Shown here: piece by piece, positions 54,111 to 63,552 of the stretch
Numbering within the stretch: position 1 is the stretch's first letter
Layout of the letters: each line of letters starts with the position of its first letter
Origin: Methylobacillus flagellatus KT
GTDB lineage: Bacteria; Pseudomonadota; Gammaproteobacteria; Burkholderiales; Methylophilaceae
Reading direction: 5' to 3'
Assembly (NCBI RefSeq): GCF_000013705.1
Contig: NC_007947.1
Coordinates: 868,001 to 932,000, forward strand
Length of the DNA stretch: 64,000 bases
Program-made: the position numbers and the translations under genes
Notes under the pieces: model-generated
The model's database searches: none
Seen by the model: only the letters and a program-made list of their open reading frames with translations
What the model was told of the DNA's origin: nothing

Positions 54111-54680
54111 ATGCAAGCAGGGACTGTCTATATCATTCACGGATACCAGGCTTCGCCGGAAAGCCATTGGTTCCCATGGATCAAGCAGGCGTTGGAAAGC
54201 CAGGGCTTCAGGGTCTTAGTGCCTGCGTTGCCGGCATCTGACCGTCCTGAAATGGAGGGCTGGCTTGACTGCCTGCATGCGCATGTTGTCCAGCCGGATC
54301 AGCATACCTATTTTGTCGGACACAGTCTGGGTTGCATCACCTTGCTGCGTTTCCTTGAGCAGCATGAGCAGCCGGTAGGCGGCATGGCGTTGGTATCGGG
54401 GTTTGCCGAGCCGTTGAGTTTTCTGCCGGCGCTGGATGCATTCACCGCAGCACCGCTTGATGTGGAAAAGCTGATCAGCCTGGTTCCCCGACGCCTGGTG
54501 TTGGCCGCTCAGGATGATTATATCGTGCCTTATCCCTATTCGTTGCGGCTCGCGGAGAAGCTTGATGCTGCATGGGAGTTGTTTGAACGCGGAGGCCATT
54601 TCATGGCACAAGATGGATTTACCGAGTTTCCAGCACTATATGACATGATTGTCGGCATGCGTGGTACATCAGATCAGTGA
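54111..54680 (+). CDS. Alpha/beta hydrolase, RBBP9/YdeN family
   Basis: This 189-residue serine hydrolase has HGYQASPESHWFPWIK, the nucleophile GHSLGCITLL, an acid in AAQDDYIVP and the histidine in RGGHFMAQDG. Members hydrolyse small esters but most have no known substrate. A GGGGAGG ribosome binding site precedes the ATG. Confidence 0.88.
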   Translation: MQAGTVYIIHGYQASPESHWFPWIKQALESQGFRVLVPALPASDRPEMEGWLDCLHAHVVQPDQHTYFVGHSLGCITLLRFLEQHEQPVGGMALVSGFAEPLSFLPALDAFTAAPLDVEKLISLVPRRLVLAAQDDYIVPYPYSLRLAEKLDAAWELFERGGHFMAQDGFTEFPALYDMIVGMRGTSDQ

Positions 54681-54808
54681 CACTTTCCCCTGGCGCCATT
54701 GCTCTGCATTGACGCACCAAGGTCTATTTCCTGCGACAGGGCAACTGTGATGGACACCTTGCTGAGATGTGTTCGCTGTGCCAAGCCCTATTGCAAAAAG
54801 GAGGAAAC

Positions 54809-55180
54809 ATGAAGAAAGTTACCCAGCATGTCATTCCGGCGGTACGCGTCGCGTCATATGCATTAAGCAGGCCGTATTATGAAAAGCTCGGGTTTCGTGA
54901 ATTGTGGACGCACCAGTTTGAACCTGGACATCCTGTTTTTGCCGCCATTGCCCGTGGTGATATGCAGATATTCCTGACCGAGCATGTCGGGGACTGTGCT
55001 TTCGGTGCGCTGGTGCATTTTTATGTGGACGATGTCGATGCAGTACATGCGGAGTTCGTGAGACAGGGCTTGCATGTCACAGAGCCGCCCGGCAACGACT
55101 TGGGGCCTAGTGTACGCAATATGCTGATGGTCGATCCGGATGGCAACCGCCTGAGTTTTATTACCGTGACCGAGCTGTGA
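54809..55180 (+). CDS. VOC-superfamily (glyoxalase/bleomycin-resistance-like) protein
   Basis: This 123-residue protein has two beta-alpha-beta-beta-beta modules (ASYALSRPYYEKLGFREL and DVDAVHAEFVRQGLHV, then MLMVDPDGNRLSFI). It resembles bleomycin-binding proteins (short, DPDGN end), but metal ligands typical of glyoxalase I are not all present. A strong AGGAGGA site precedes the ATG; the frame opens 14 codons earlier. An SMR exporter gene follows four bases on, so the pair may handle a toxic compound. Confidence 0.8.
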   Translation: MKKVTQHVIPAVRVASYALSRPYYEKLGFRELWTHQFEPGHPVFAAIARGDMQIFLTEHVGDCAFGALVHFYVDDVDAVHAEFVRQGLHVTEPPGNDLGPSVRNMLMVDPDGNRLSFITVTEL

Positions 55181-55183
55181 TAT

Positions 55184-55516
55184 ATGCAGCATTGGATATA
55201 CTTGGGAATTGCCATCACGGCTGAAGTGGTGGCGACATCGGCGCTCAAGGCCAGCGACGGTTTCACGCAATTATTGCCCAGCACGCTGGTGATCGTTGGC
55301 TATGCGACGGCATTTTATTTTCTCGCTTTGACGTTGCGCAGCATTCCGGTTGGAGTAGCCTATGCGGTCTGGTCGGGACTGGGCATTGTGCTGGTTTCAG
55401 TGATTGCCTCGTTGCTGTATGGACAGAAACTTGACTTGCCTGCAGTGATCGGGATGGCGTTGATCATCGCGGGCGTGGTGGTCATGCAGTTGTTTTCCAG
55501 GACAACAGGGCATTAA
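55184..55516 (+). CDS. Small multidrug resistance (SMR) exporter, EmrE/QacE-like
   Basis: This 110-residue, four-span protein has the essential Glu 14 ([17 protein letters not shown]), [31 protein letters not shown] and a final [15 protein letters not shown]. These are the signature of the QacE/EmrE group, proton-coupled exporters of lipophilic cations or guanidinium. The neighbouring VOC gene hints at a detoxification pair, which is inference. Confidence 0.92.
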   Translation: MQHWIYLGIAITAEVVATSALKASDGFTQLLPSTLVIVGYATAFYFLALTLRSIPVGVAYAVWSGLGIVLVSVIASLLYGQKLDLPAVIGMALIIAGVVVMQLFSRTTGH

Positions 55517-55576
55517 GGTATATTTGTTGTTAGATTGATCAATGGGTATTGCCCTTTTGAATGAAAGGAATGGATT

Positions 55577-55984
55577 GTGGCCGCACCATGGCTGACTGTA
55601 TTGAAAGTGGTTCCCTGGGTCGAGGTGATCCGCAAGGCGCCGGAGATTGCCGAGGGTGCCAGGAAGTTTTGGCATGCCGTCTCCGGCAAGCAGAATCATC
55701 ATGAGCCCCCGGTATACGATGTGCCTTACAGTGAGTTGCCAAGCGATGATGACAAGGAAGCGCGCATCCAGTCGCTCGAAGTGCGCATTGCCCAATTGCA
55801 GACCCAGATGGTGGAATCCTCGAAGCTGCTCAAGACCTTGGCAGACCAGAATGAGCAGTTGGTTGCCAAGCTGGAGGATGGCCGACGCCGGGTGGCACGC
55901 CTATCCAGGATCGTCATGGTCCTGGTGATTGCCATGCTGGCGGTTTCAGCATGGATTTGGCACTTGCCACCGATGGCGGCATAG
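55577..55984 (+). CDS. Coiled-coil protein with C-terminal membrane span
   Basis: The GTG start follows GAATGGA-type purines. The protein has 135 residues: an N-terminal amphipathic part (WLTVLKVVPWVEVIRKA), a coiled coil at about 60-105 (RIQSLEVRIAQLQTQMVES) and a C-terminal span (IVMVLVIAMLAVSAWIW). It overlaps the next gene by 34 bases. Unknown function; similar proteins occur in related bacteria. Confidence 0.72.
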   Translation: MAAPWLTVLKVVPWVEVIRKAPEIAEGARKFWHAVSGKQNHHEPPVYDVPYSELPSDDDKEARIQSLEVRIAQLQTQMVESSKLLKTLADQNEQLVAKLEDGRRRVARLSRIVMVLVIAMLAVSAWIWHLPPMAA

Positions 55985-57093
55985 TACCTGACATCATGTT
56001 ATTGGCGGGATACGCCCTTACTGCCCTGGTCGCGCTATTAACGGCGGGATCCCTGGTGCGCCGCAGCGAATGGTGGTTCCGGGGGCTTGATTTCCCGCGA
56101 CTGCAGATCATGACGCTCGGGATGCTGGCATTGCTCGGGCTGGTGCTGCCCGATGCCGAGTGGTCACCGATGCGCTGGGTGGCGCTGGCGGTCCTGATGT
56201 TGGCATTGGCCCACCAACTGCGCATGGTCTTGCCTTATACCTTTCTGTTTCCGCAGGAAGTGAAATCGATCAGACCCAAGCATTACCGCCGCGACAGGCA
56301 AATTTCCTTGATCGTCGCCAATGTGCTGATGACCAATCACCAGCATTTCAAGTTGATTCAACAGGTCAGGTCACTTCGGCCTGACTTGCTGCTAACCCTG
56401 GAGACTGACCGGGTGTGGGAGCAGGCACTGACAGCAATCGAGCCTGAATACCCCTATGTGGTGCGTGCGCCGATGGATAATCTGTATGGCATGCATTTAT
56501 ATAGCCGCTTGCCATTACGTGATGCCGAGGTCAAATTCCTGCTCAGCCCGGAAATCCCTTCCATCCATGCCACGGTGATGCTGCCATGCGGTGCCCCGGT
56601 CAAGCTGTATTGCCTGCATCCAGAACCGCCCAGCCCGACCGAGGCACCGGATTCCGTCCTGCGGGATGCCGAGCTGTTGATTGTCGGGGATGCTGTGAGT
56701 GACACCGAGGAGAGCGTGATTGTCATGGGAGACCTCAATGACGTGGCCTGGTCGCGCACGACGCGGTTGTTCCAGCGCGTGAGCGGATTGCTGGACCCGC
56801 GCAAGGGGCGTCACCATATCAGTACCTACCATTCGGATTATCCGTTCATGCGCTGGGCGCTTGACCATATCTTTCACAGCCCGGACTTCGGCCTGATCAA
56901 GATGCAGCGCCTGCCACACATCGGTTCGGACCATTTTCCCGTGCTGACCCATTTGCAGCTTGAGCGCCATCTGGAGCACGTTCAGGCACTCGAAGAAACA
57001 TCGGATGCAGAAGAACAGGAGGCTCAGGATAAAGTGGAGGAAGGCATGGAAAAATCGGAGCAATCCGGCTTCAAGCCGCTTGGGCCGATGTGA
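55951..57093 (+). CDS. Membrane-anchored EEP-family protein (YafD-like)
   Basis: This 380-residue protein has N-terminal spans (IMLLAGYALTALVALLTAG, IMTLGMLALLGLVL, VALAVLMLALAHQL) and a C-terminal endonuclease/exonuclease/phosphatase domain: IVANVLMTNHQ, LLLTLETDRVW, VIVMGDLNDVAWS and HIGSDHFPVL. The GDLND, SDH and glutamate motifs form the metal site. The last 40 residues are acidic and helical. Function unknown; the YafD group is linked to nucleic-acid or phospholipid turnover only by fold. Confidence 0.85.
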   Translation: MDLALATDGGIVPDIMLLAGYALTALVALLTAGSLVRRSEWWFRGLDFPRLQIMTLGMLALLGLVLPDAEWSPMRWVALAVLMLALAHQLRMVLPYTFLFPQEVKSIRPKHYRRDRQISLIVANVLMTNHQHFKLIQQVRSLRPDLLLTLETDRVWEQALTAIEPEYPYVVRAPMDNLYGMHLYSRLPLRDAEVKFLLSPEIPSIHATVMLPCGAPVKLYCLHPEPPSPTEAPDSVLRDAELLIVGDAVSDTEESVIVMGDLNDVAWSRTTRLFQRVSGLLDPRKGRHHISTYHSDYPFMRWALDHIFHSPDFGLIKMQRLPHIGSDHFPVLTHLQLERHLEHVQALEETSDAEEQEAQDKVEEGMEKSEQSGFKPLGPM

Positions 57094-58246
57094 TGCGGTT
57101 GCGGCCCTGATGCTTGGATTGATAGAGCGCCGAGTCGGCTCGCGCCATGAGCTGGTGCAGCGAGCCGCTTAGCTGGTCACTTTCGGTGACTGCAATGCCT
57201 ATACTCAAGGTCACCGCCAGCCCATCGGGTTTCACTCTGTCAGTCTCCTGTGCAAACGCGTTTTGCAGCCGTCCAGCCACATCCCTGGCCTCCTTCTCGC
57301 CGCTCGAGGGGAGAATGATGACGAATTCGTCACCCCCCTGGCGTGCAAACAGGTCGGAGCTGCGCAATTGGTGGTGCACGATATCCGCAAAGCTTCGCAG
57401 CAGTTCGTCGCCGAATGCATGTCCCAGCTGGTCATTGACTTGCTTGAAGTGGTCGATGTCCACCAATAGCAAGGCAGTGAACGGATGGCTGTCGGAATGG
57501 CGGCGCATGGTGTTGTTTTCCAGGGCGCGCTTGAGTCCTTCGCGATTGAGGGCGCCGGTGAGCGGGTCTCGTAAGGCGCGGCCGATCCAGTTGCGGTTGA
57601 TGCGTTCCATGATCATAAGCAGCATCGACATATTCCACAACGGACCGATGCTGGCCGCCAAGAGGATGACCCACATGCTCATGCCTCCGGACGAGAAAAT
57701 CGAATCCCCTCCCAGGTGATAGGTGAGGCTGGCCAGTATGCGCATGCCCAACACGAGAGCTGCGAGTGTAAATATCCCGAAAACCAGGTAGGCCGACACG
57801 ATGTCCTCTTCGCGTGCGATCTGTTTGGTGATCTTGGCCACCCGCAGGGCATAGTAACCACAGGCAACCGAGCTGAGCGCGGTTCTCTCATTGTAGTAAC
57901 TATCTGCGTTCTGCATCATCAGGAACAAGCCCGCAATCAACCCCAGGAATAGCAAATGCGGCCACCACGTCATGTTTCGGTGATGCAGGCCCTGTGCCGT
58001 GGCCATCAAGAGAAAATAGCCGATGATGACCAGCATATTGGCGACTGCGATACTATAGAAGTCAGGCACAATGTCGCGAAAGGTGAGCAGCAGAATCCCT
58101 GCGCCTGTGCATAAATTGCTGATTCCCCAATATTTCAGCCAGCGGTCAAAACGCCCCGTCAGGGCGAGGATGGATAACACCGCACCTGTGGTCGTGGCGA
58201 ATAGGCCGACTAGAAAGTAAATGGTTTTGACGTCAAGCTGCGGCAT
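57071..58246 (-). CDS. Membrane-bound diguanylate cyclase (GGDEF)
   Basis: This protein makes c-di-GMP. About seven N-terminal spans (from TIYFLVGLFATTTGAVL to MWVILLAASIGPLWNMSMLL) precede a GGDEF domain with DPLTGALNREG and ARQGGDEFVIIL. An inhibitory RxxD (RSSD) lies five residues ahead of GGDEF, so product feedback is expected. The first ATG after a TATAAT box is preferred; a TTG ten codons upstream would be at or before the start of transcription. The YcgR-like PilZ protein in the window could be an effector. Confidence 0.92.
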   Translation of the reverse strand: MPQLDVKTIYFLVGLFATTTGAVLSILALTGRFDRWLKYWGISNLCTGAGILLLTFRDIVPDFYSIAVANMLVIIGYFLLMATAQGLHHRNMTWWPHLLFLGLIAGLFLMMQNADSYYNERTALSSVACGYYALRVAKITKQIAREEDIVSAYLVFGIFTLAALVLGMRILASLTYHLGGDSIFSSGGMSMWVILLAASIGPLWNMSMLLMIMERINRNWIGRALRDPLTGALNREGLKRALENNTMRRHSDSHPFTALLLVDIDHFKQVNDQLGHAFGDELLRSFADIVHHQLRSSDLFARQGGDEFVIILPSSGEKEARDVAGRLQNAFAQETDRVKPDGLAVTLSIGIAVTESDQLSGSLHQLMARADSALYQSKHQGRNRITSAQAA

Positions 58247-58279
58247 TGGTGAATGCAATAGGCCTATTGGAAACAAGTG

Positions 58280-58285
58280 ATTATA
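58280..58285 (-). promoter_or_regulatory. -10 box upstream of the diguanylate cyclase gene
   Basis: A TATAAT on the minus strand, 34 bases before the chosen start; a clear -35 was not found. Confidence 0.4.
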
Positions 58286-58876
58286 GCGGTTTACCCTTGA
58301 GCTAAGCGCTGATCCACGATCTTTCTCGAAATCCGTGGCCGGGGGAAGGGAAGGTCAGGTTAGTACCGATGCGTTCAGCCTCTTTGCGCAGTGATAATTT
58401 TCCGTGCGGCAGCTCTCGACAGGCAGGGCCTGGAAGCTGCCACCTTGCCAGGCAGTCCTTGTCAAGGCCATCGGCATTATCTGTCTTCTGTGCTGGAAAC
58501 ATTCTGCCGCCCTATGGACATAGGTATTTCATGAAAAAAGAGTACATATAGGCACTCAATTTGCGCAAAGACGCGGTATCTTCCAGTCAACATTGCTGAC
58601 GGGTTTGCTTTTCTTCATAGATGTCGAGCCCACTGCAGGTGTGGGGGGCTGACGGCGAACGCGCATGGATGGCCGGTTGGCAGTGATCAAGCTGATTGTG
58701 CATGGCATTGACGGTTCAGCCAAGCTTTGGCAAGCGGGGTACCTGTCCAGCAGTTTGAGCGGGTAGGCATGCTGTCGCGGGCGGCAGCGGAAAGCCGCTT
58801 ATCCTTGGCCGTCAAAGCGCTAAGGGGGTGCATAATCTGGTAAAATCCCGCTTTTGCCATCACTTCGAATTTCTTC
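58286..58876. other. Gene-poor region between the cyclase gene and purL
   Basis: About 590 bases with only short chance frames. A TAAAAT box at 58841-58846 lies 31 bases ahead of purL. No PurR-like palindrome, tRNA, riboswitch or strong hairpin was recognised. A modest inverted repeat (CCACG/CGTGG) lies near 58315-58338. Confidence 0.5.
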
Positions 58877-61800
58877 ATGTCCAGCCCAATGATCAGTCTT
58901 CGTGGCAGTGCCGCTTTATCTCCGTTCCGTATCGAGAAAATCCTGGCTGCGCTGAAAGGTTCAGCGCCGCGCATCACGCATTTGTACGCAGAATTCTGGC
59001 ATTTCGCCTGGTCTGACCAGCCACTGAGCGAGGCGCAGCAGGAGGTGTTGAAGCAGATCCTGACCTATGGACCGCGCATGAGCGAAGAGGCGCCGGCGGG
59101 CGAGCTGTTCCTGGTGATTCCGCGCCCCGGGACGATTTCTCCCTGGTCCTCACGCGCCACGGATATTGCGCGCCATTGCGGCATCGAGGCCATCCAGCGC
59201 CTGGAACGCGGCATTGCGTTTTACGCTGCCACTGCCGATGGCAGCCCGCTCACGGATGCGGAAAAAGCTGCATTGCGACCTTTGATTCATGACCGCATGA
59301 CAGAGGCGGTGTTTGCCTCCCTGACAGATGCGCAAAAGCTGTATCACACGGCAGAGCCCGCGCCCTTATCCACTGTGGATATCCTCTCCGGCGGCAAGGC
59401 CGCGCTGGAGGCCGCGAATGCCGAGATGGGCCTGGCGCTTTCCCCGGATGAGGTGGATTACCTGATAGAGAATTTCCAACGCATGGGCCGCAACCCGACC
59501 GATGTGGAACTGATGATGTTTGCACAGGCCAATTCCGAGCACTGTAGGCATAAGATTTTCAATGCAGACTGGGTGATCGACGGTGTGGCACAGGCACAGT
59601 CTCTGTTCGGCATGATTCGCAATACACACAAGCTCAACCCTGGCAAGACGGTAGTGGCCTATGCCGACAATGCATCCATCGTCGAGGGTGGCAAGACCAA
59701 GCGCTTCTATCCGCTGGCGGATGGCCAATACGGCTTTGTGGAAGAGGATATGCATTTCCTCATGAAAGTGGAAACCCATAACCACCCGACCGCGATCTCG
59801 CCATTTGCGGGTGCCGCGACCGGTGCGGGCGGAGAAATACGCGACGAGGGTGCGACCGGATCCGGCTCCAAGCCCAAGGCCGGCCTGACCGGTTTCTCGG
59901 TGTCCAATCTGCATATCCCCGGCTTCAAGCAGCCCTGGGAGCATAACAATGGCAAGCCCGACCGCATCGCTTCGGCATTGCAGATCATGGTGGACGGCCC
60001 GTTGGGCGGGGCGGCCTACAACAATGAGTTCGGCCGTCCGAATATCGCAGGTTATTTCCGCACCCTGGAAATTGAGTCCGCAGGAGAAATTCGCGGCTAT
60101 CACAAGCCCATCATGCTTGCGGGCGGTGTGGGCAATATCTCTGCCAGGCATGCGAAGAAGAACCCGATTCCCCCGGGGGCGGCGCTGATCCAACTAGGTG
60201 GCCCCGCGATGCTGATCGGCCTGGGGGGCGGTGCGGCATCAAGCATGGATACCGGGGCTAATACCGAGAACCTGGATTTCGATTCCGTGCAGCGCGGCAA
60301 CCCCGAGCTGGAGCGCCGTGCGCAGGAGGTCATTGACCGTTGCTGGCAGTTGGGCGACAAGAACCCGATCCTGAGCATACACGACGTCGGCGCCGGCGGC
60401 ATTTCCAATGCCTTCCCTGAGCTGGTGAACGATGCCGGCGTGGGCGCGAGGTTCCAGTTGCGCGATGTGCACAACGAGGAGCCCGGCATGTCGCCGCGCG
60501 AAATATGGAGCAATGAGGCGCAGGAGCGCTACGTGATGGCGGTACGCAAGGAGGATTTGCCATTGTTTGCGGAAATCTGCGAACGCGAGCGCTGCCCATT
60601 TGCCGTGGTAGGCGAGGCGACCGAGGAGAAGCGCCTGGTCGTGTCCGATCGTCATTTCGGCAATACCCCGGTGGACATGGATTTGTCCGTGTTGCTGGGC
60701 AAGCCGCCCAAAATGACGCGGGACGTCCAGCATGTGGCGCGTGAGCTGCCAGCCTTCGATCATTCCCGCATCGACTTGAAGGAAGCTGCCCAGCGTGTGC
60801 TGCGCCTGCCTGGCGTGGCGGACAAGACTTTCCTGATCACCATTGGTGACCGCTCTGTGACCGGCATGATCGCGCGCGACCAGATGGTCGGTCCCTGGCA
60901 AGTGCCAGTGGCTGATGTCGCAGTGACACTGGATGGTTTCGAGACTTATCGCGGCGAGGCCTTCGCCATCGGTGAAAAAGCGCCCCTGGCGCTGATTGAC
61001 GCACCTGCTTCGGGCCGCATGGCGATTGGCGAGGCGATTACCAATATCGCTGCCAGCCTGATCGAGGATATTGCAGACCTCAAGCTTTCCGCCAACTGGA
61101 TGGCGCCTGCCGGCCACCCGGGTGAAGATGCTGCCTTGTTCGATACCGTCAAGGCCGTGGGTATGGAGTTGTGTCCGCAACTGGGCATCAGCATTCCGGT
61201 CGGCAAGGATTCCATGTCCATGAAGACCGTGTGGGAAGAGCGCAATGAAAAGAAGGCGGTGACTGCGCCTATATCGCTGGTGGTCACTGCCTTTGCCCCA
61301 ACGGCCGATGCGCGTAAGACCTTGACGCCGCAGCTGCGCACTGACTTGGGCGATACCCGCCTGCTCCTGATCGACCTGGGTGCGGGCAGGAATCGCCTGG
61401 GTGGCTCTGCCCTTGCGCAGGTCTATGGCAGTGTCGGCAATGTGGCACCGGATGTCGAGGATGCGGACAGCCTCAAGCATTTTTTCAATGCCGTACAGAA
61501 GCTTAACCGTGAAGGCCGCCTCTTGGCCTATCATGACCGATCCGATGGCGGCTTGTTTGCCACTGTGGTGGAAATGGCCTTTGCCGGACGTACCGGCCTG
61601 GAGCTCGACATTGCCAGCCTTGGCGAGGATGCCGTGGCAGTGCTCTATAACGAAGAACTGGGTGCCGTATTGCAGGTGCGTGCTGCCGACCTGGACGCCA
61701 TTACCGCCGAGCTGGAGACAACCCTGCGCGGTAAGGTCCATGTGATCGGCGCGCCTGCCAGCCATGGCGATATTGTGATCCGGCAAGGCACTAAGCTGGT

Positions 61801-62770
61801 GTTTGCCGAAAGCCGCGTGGCATTGCACCGTGCCTGGTCGGAAACTACCTACCAGATGCAGAAGCTCCGCGACAATCCAGTATGCGCGCAGCAGGAATAT
61901 GACCGCTTGTTGGACGAGCGCGATGCCGGCCTGCATGCCAAGCTCACCTTCGACATCAACGAGAATATTGCCGCACCTTATATCGCTTCGGGCGCGCGCC
62001 CCAAGATGGCGATCCTGCGCGAACAGGGCGTCAATGGGCAGGTGGAGATGGCGGCGGCATTCGATCGCGCTGGCTTCAATGCTTTCGATGTGCACATGAG
62101 CGACATTATCAGCGGGCGTGTCAGCCTCAAGGATTTCGCCGGCTTCGTTGCCTGTGGCGGCTTTTCCTACGGAGACGTGCTCGGTGCCGGTGAGGGCTGG
62201 GCCAAGTCCATCTTGTTCAATCCGCGTGCGCGCGACGAGTTTACCGCATTCTTCAACCGGACGGATTCGTTCGCGCTGGGCGTCTGCAACGGTTGCCAGA
62301 TGATGAGCAACCTGCACAGCATTATTCCCGGTGCCGGGCACTGGCCGCATTTTGTGCGTAACCGTTCCGAGCAGTTCGAAGCACGTGTCGCCATGGTGGA
62401 AGTGCTGGACTCGCCATCGCTGTTCTTCAACGGTATGGCTGGCAGCCGGATGCCGATCGCCGTGGCGCATGGCGAAGGGTATGCCGAATTTGCCGATGCA
62501 GCAGCGCAGCAACGCGCACAAGATGCGCGATTGGTGACGCTGCGCTATGTCGATAATAGCGGGCTTCCGACCGAAGTATATCCATTTAACCCGAATGGCT
62601 CGCCTCAGGGAATTACCGGCCTGACTACCGCTGATGGCCGTTTCAGTATTATGATGCCTCATCCTGAACGGGTTTTCCGCACCGTGCAGCACTCCTGGCA
62701 TCCCGATGGTTGGGGTGAGGATGGGCCGTGGATTCGGATGTTCCGCAATGCCAGGAAGTTCATTGGCTAG
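58877..62770 (+). CDS. purL: Phosphoribosylformylglycinamidine synthase PurL
   Basis: PurL converts FGAR to FGAM with glutamine in purine synthesis. The 1297-residue one-chain proteobacterial type shows the N-terminal substrate domain, the ATP/FGAR domain ([49 protein letters not shown]) and a C-terminal glutaminase: [27 protein letters not shown] with the catalytic Cys, and MPHPERVFR with the His. No strong ribosome binding site; an ATG four codons on is also possible. Confidence 0.98.
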   Translation: MSSPMISLRGSAALSPFRIEKILAALKGSAPRITHLYAEFWHFAWSDQPLSEAQQEVLKQILTYGPRMSEEAPAGELFLVIPRPGTISPWSSRATDIARHCGIEAIQRLERGIAFYAATADGSPLTDAEKAALRPLIHDRMTEAVFASLTDAQKLYHTAEPAPLSTVDILSGGKAALEAANAEMGLALSPDEVDYLIENFQRMGRNPTDVELMMFAQANSEHCRHKIFNADWVIDGVAQAQSLFGMIRNTHKLNPGKTVVAYADNASIVEGGKTKRFYPLADGQYGFVEEDMHFLMKVETHNHPTAISPFAGAATGAGGEIRDEGATGSGSKPKAGLTGFSVSNLHIPGFKQPWEHNNGKPDRIASALQIMVDGPLGGAAYNNEFGRPNIAGYFRTLEIESAGEIRGYHKPIMLAGGVGNISARHAKKNPIPPGAALIQLGGPAMLIGLGGGAASSMDTGANTENLDFDSVQRGNPELERRAQEVIDRCWQLGDKNPILSIHDVGAGGISNAFPELVNDAGVGARFQLRDVHNEEPGMSPREIWSNEAQERYVMAVRKEDLPLFAEICERERCPFAVVGEATEEKRLVVSDRHFGNTPVDMDLSVLLGKPPKMTRDVQHVARELPAFDHSRIDLKEAAQRVLRLPGVADKTFLITIGDRSVTGMIARDQMVGPWQVPVADVAVTLDGFETYRGEAFAIGEKAPLALIDAPASGRMAIGEAITNIAASLIEDIADLKLSANWMAPAGHPGEDAALFDTVKAVGMELCPQLGISIPVGKDSMSMKTVWEERNEKKAVTAPISLVVTAFAPTADARKTLTPQLRTDLGDTRLLLIDLGAGRNRLGGSALAQVYGSVGNVAPDVEDADSLKHFFNAVQKLNREGRLLAYHDRSDGGLFATVVEMAFAGRTGLELDIASLGEDAVAVLYNEELGAVLQVRAADLDAITAELETTLRGKVHVIGAPASHGDIVIRQGTKLVFAESRVALHRAWSETTYQMQKLRDNPVCAQQEYDRLLDERDAGLHAKLTFDINENIAAPYIASGARPKMAILREQGVNGQVEMAAAFDRAGFNAFDVHMSDIISGRVSLKDFAGFVACGGFSYGDVLGAGEGWAKSILFNPRARDEFTAFFNRTDSFALGVCNGCQMMSNLHSIIPGAGHWPHFVRNRSEQFEARVAMVEVLDSPSLFFNGMAGSRMPIAVAHGEGYAEFADAAAQQRAQDARLVTLRYVDNSGLPTEVYPFNPNGSPQGITGLTTADGRFSIMMPHPERVFRTVQHSWHPDGWGEDGPWIRMFRNARKFIG

Positions 62771-62900
62771 CGGTCAACAACGAGTATTAGATGTGCGTTA
62801 GGCATGTCAGCATGCGGTGCGAATTTCCGTACCCTGCAGCCTAGACAATCATAAGCACACTTAAAATCAAATGATGATTACTATGGAATGGAGAAGTCGC

Positions 62901-63380
62901 ATGAAGAAGATGTTGAAAGTGATGTTGGCAACGTTGGTGCTGGGCTGGGCGGTCATGGCTCATGCCGAGGATCCTCACGTAGAATATACCGATGCCATTG
63001 GCAAGGGCGACCTAAAGGTTGTGAAACAGTATTTCAACAATCCTTACAAGGTTGATGAACTGTTTTTTGCCTGGAGCGGTCTTGAAATCGCCGCTAACAA
63101 GGGCCAGCTGGAGATGGTGAAGTTCTTCGTCGAGAATGGTGCCGATGTCAACTACAAGCACCCGATTACCAAGATGACAGCCTTGCACCTGGCTGCTTAT
63201 CAAGGCAATAAGGATGTGGTCAAATACCTCATAGACCATGGTGCAGACGTGAACGCCAAGCTGCGCGGCAATGTTTCCATCCTGCGTGCCTTGCGGGATG
63301 AGGGCCGAACCGACATGGTAGATTTCCTGATTGCTGCAGGTGCCAAAGATGATGGCTGCCAGGAGAAGAAATGCTATTGA
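62901..63380 (+). CDS. Exported ankyrin-repeat protein
   Basis: The 159-residue precursor has a signal peptide (MKKMLKVMLATLVLGWAVMA) after GGAG. About four ankyrin repeats follow, including GLEIAANKGQLEMVKFFVEN, TALHLAAYQGNKDVVKYLID and VSILRALRDEGRTDMVDFLI. It ends in a Cys pair (GCQEKKCY), which could form a disulphide. A periplasmic binding role is likely; partners unknown. The open frame extends ten codons upstream. Confidence 0.82.
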   Translation: MKKMLKVMLATLVLGWAVMAHAEDPHVEYTDAIGKGDLKVVKQYFNNPYKVDELFFAWSGLEIAANKGQLEMVKFFVENGADVNYKHPITKMTALHLAAYQGNKDVVKYLIDHGADVNAKLRGNVSILRALRDEGRTDMVDFLIAAGAKDDGCQEKKCY

Positions 63381-63447
63381 TTTGACAATCTCCTCGTTGT
63401 GTCATGGAGAGGACAAGGCATAGCCCTTCAGGCTTGCCGGAAAATGG

Positions 63448-63473
63448 ATGCCGGTTTCGTACCGGCATTTTTC
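63448..63473 (+). terminator. Terminator after the ankyrin gene
   Basis: ATGCCGG pairs with CCGGCAT over a seven-base loop, followed by five T. Confidence 0.85.
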
Positions 63474-63552
63474 ATCGGCTTCCGGGAACCTAAGTCTGAT
63501 CCCAGGCTCGTAATCTGTGAATATCAAACTTGCGCCTAGTATAGGGAACGCC

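Noticed and set aside
58343..58352. GGGAAGGG as an FtsK-orienting (KOPS-like) motif
   Set aside because: A single occurrence in tens of kilobases proves nothing about polarity; it would also point away from the dif-like site.
60239..62701. 820-codon open frame on the minus strand inside purL
   Set aside because: It mirrors the purL coding frame; long antisense frames are common in GC-rich genes. The translation has no coherent domain, and purL on the other strand is unmistakable.
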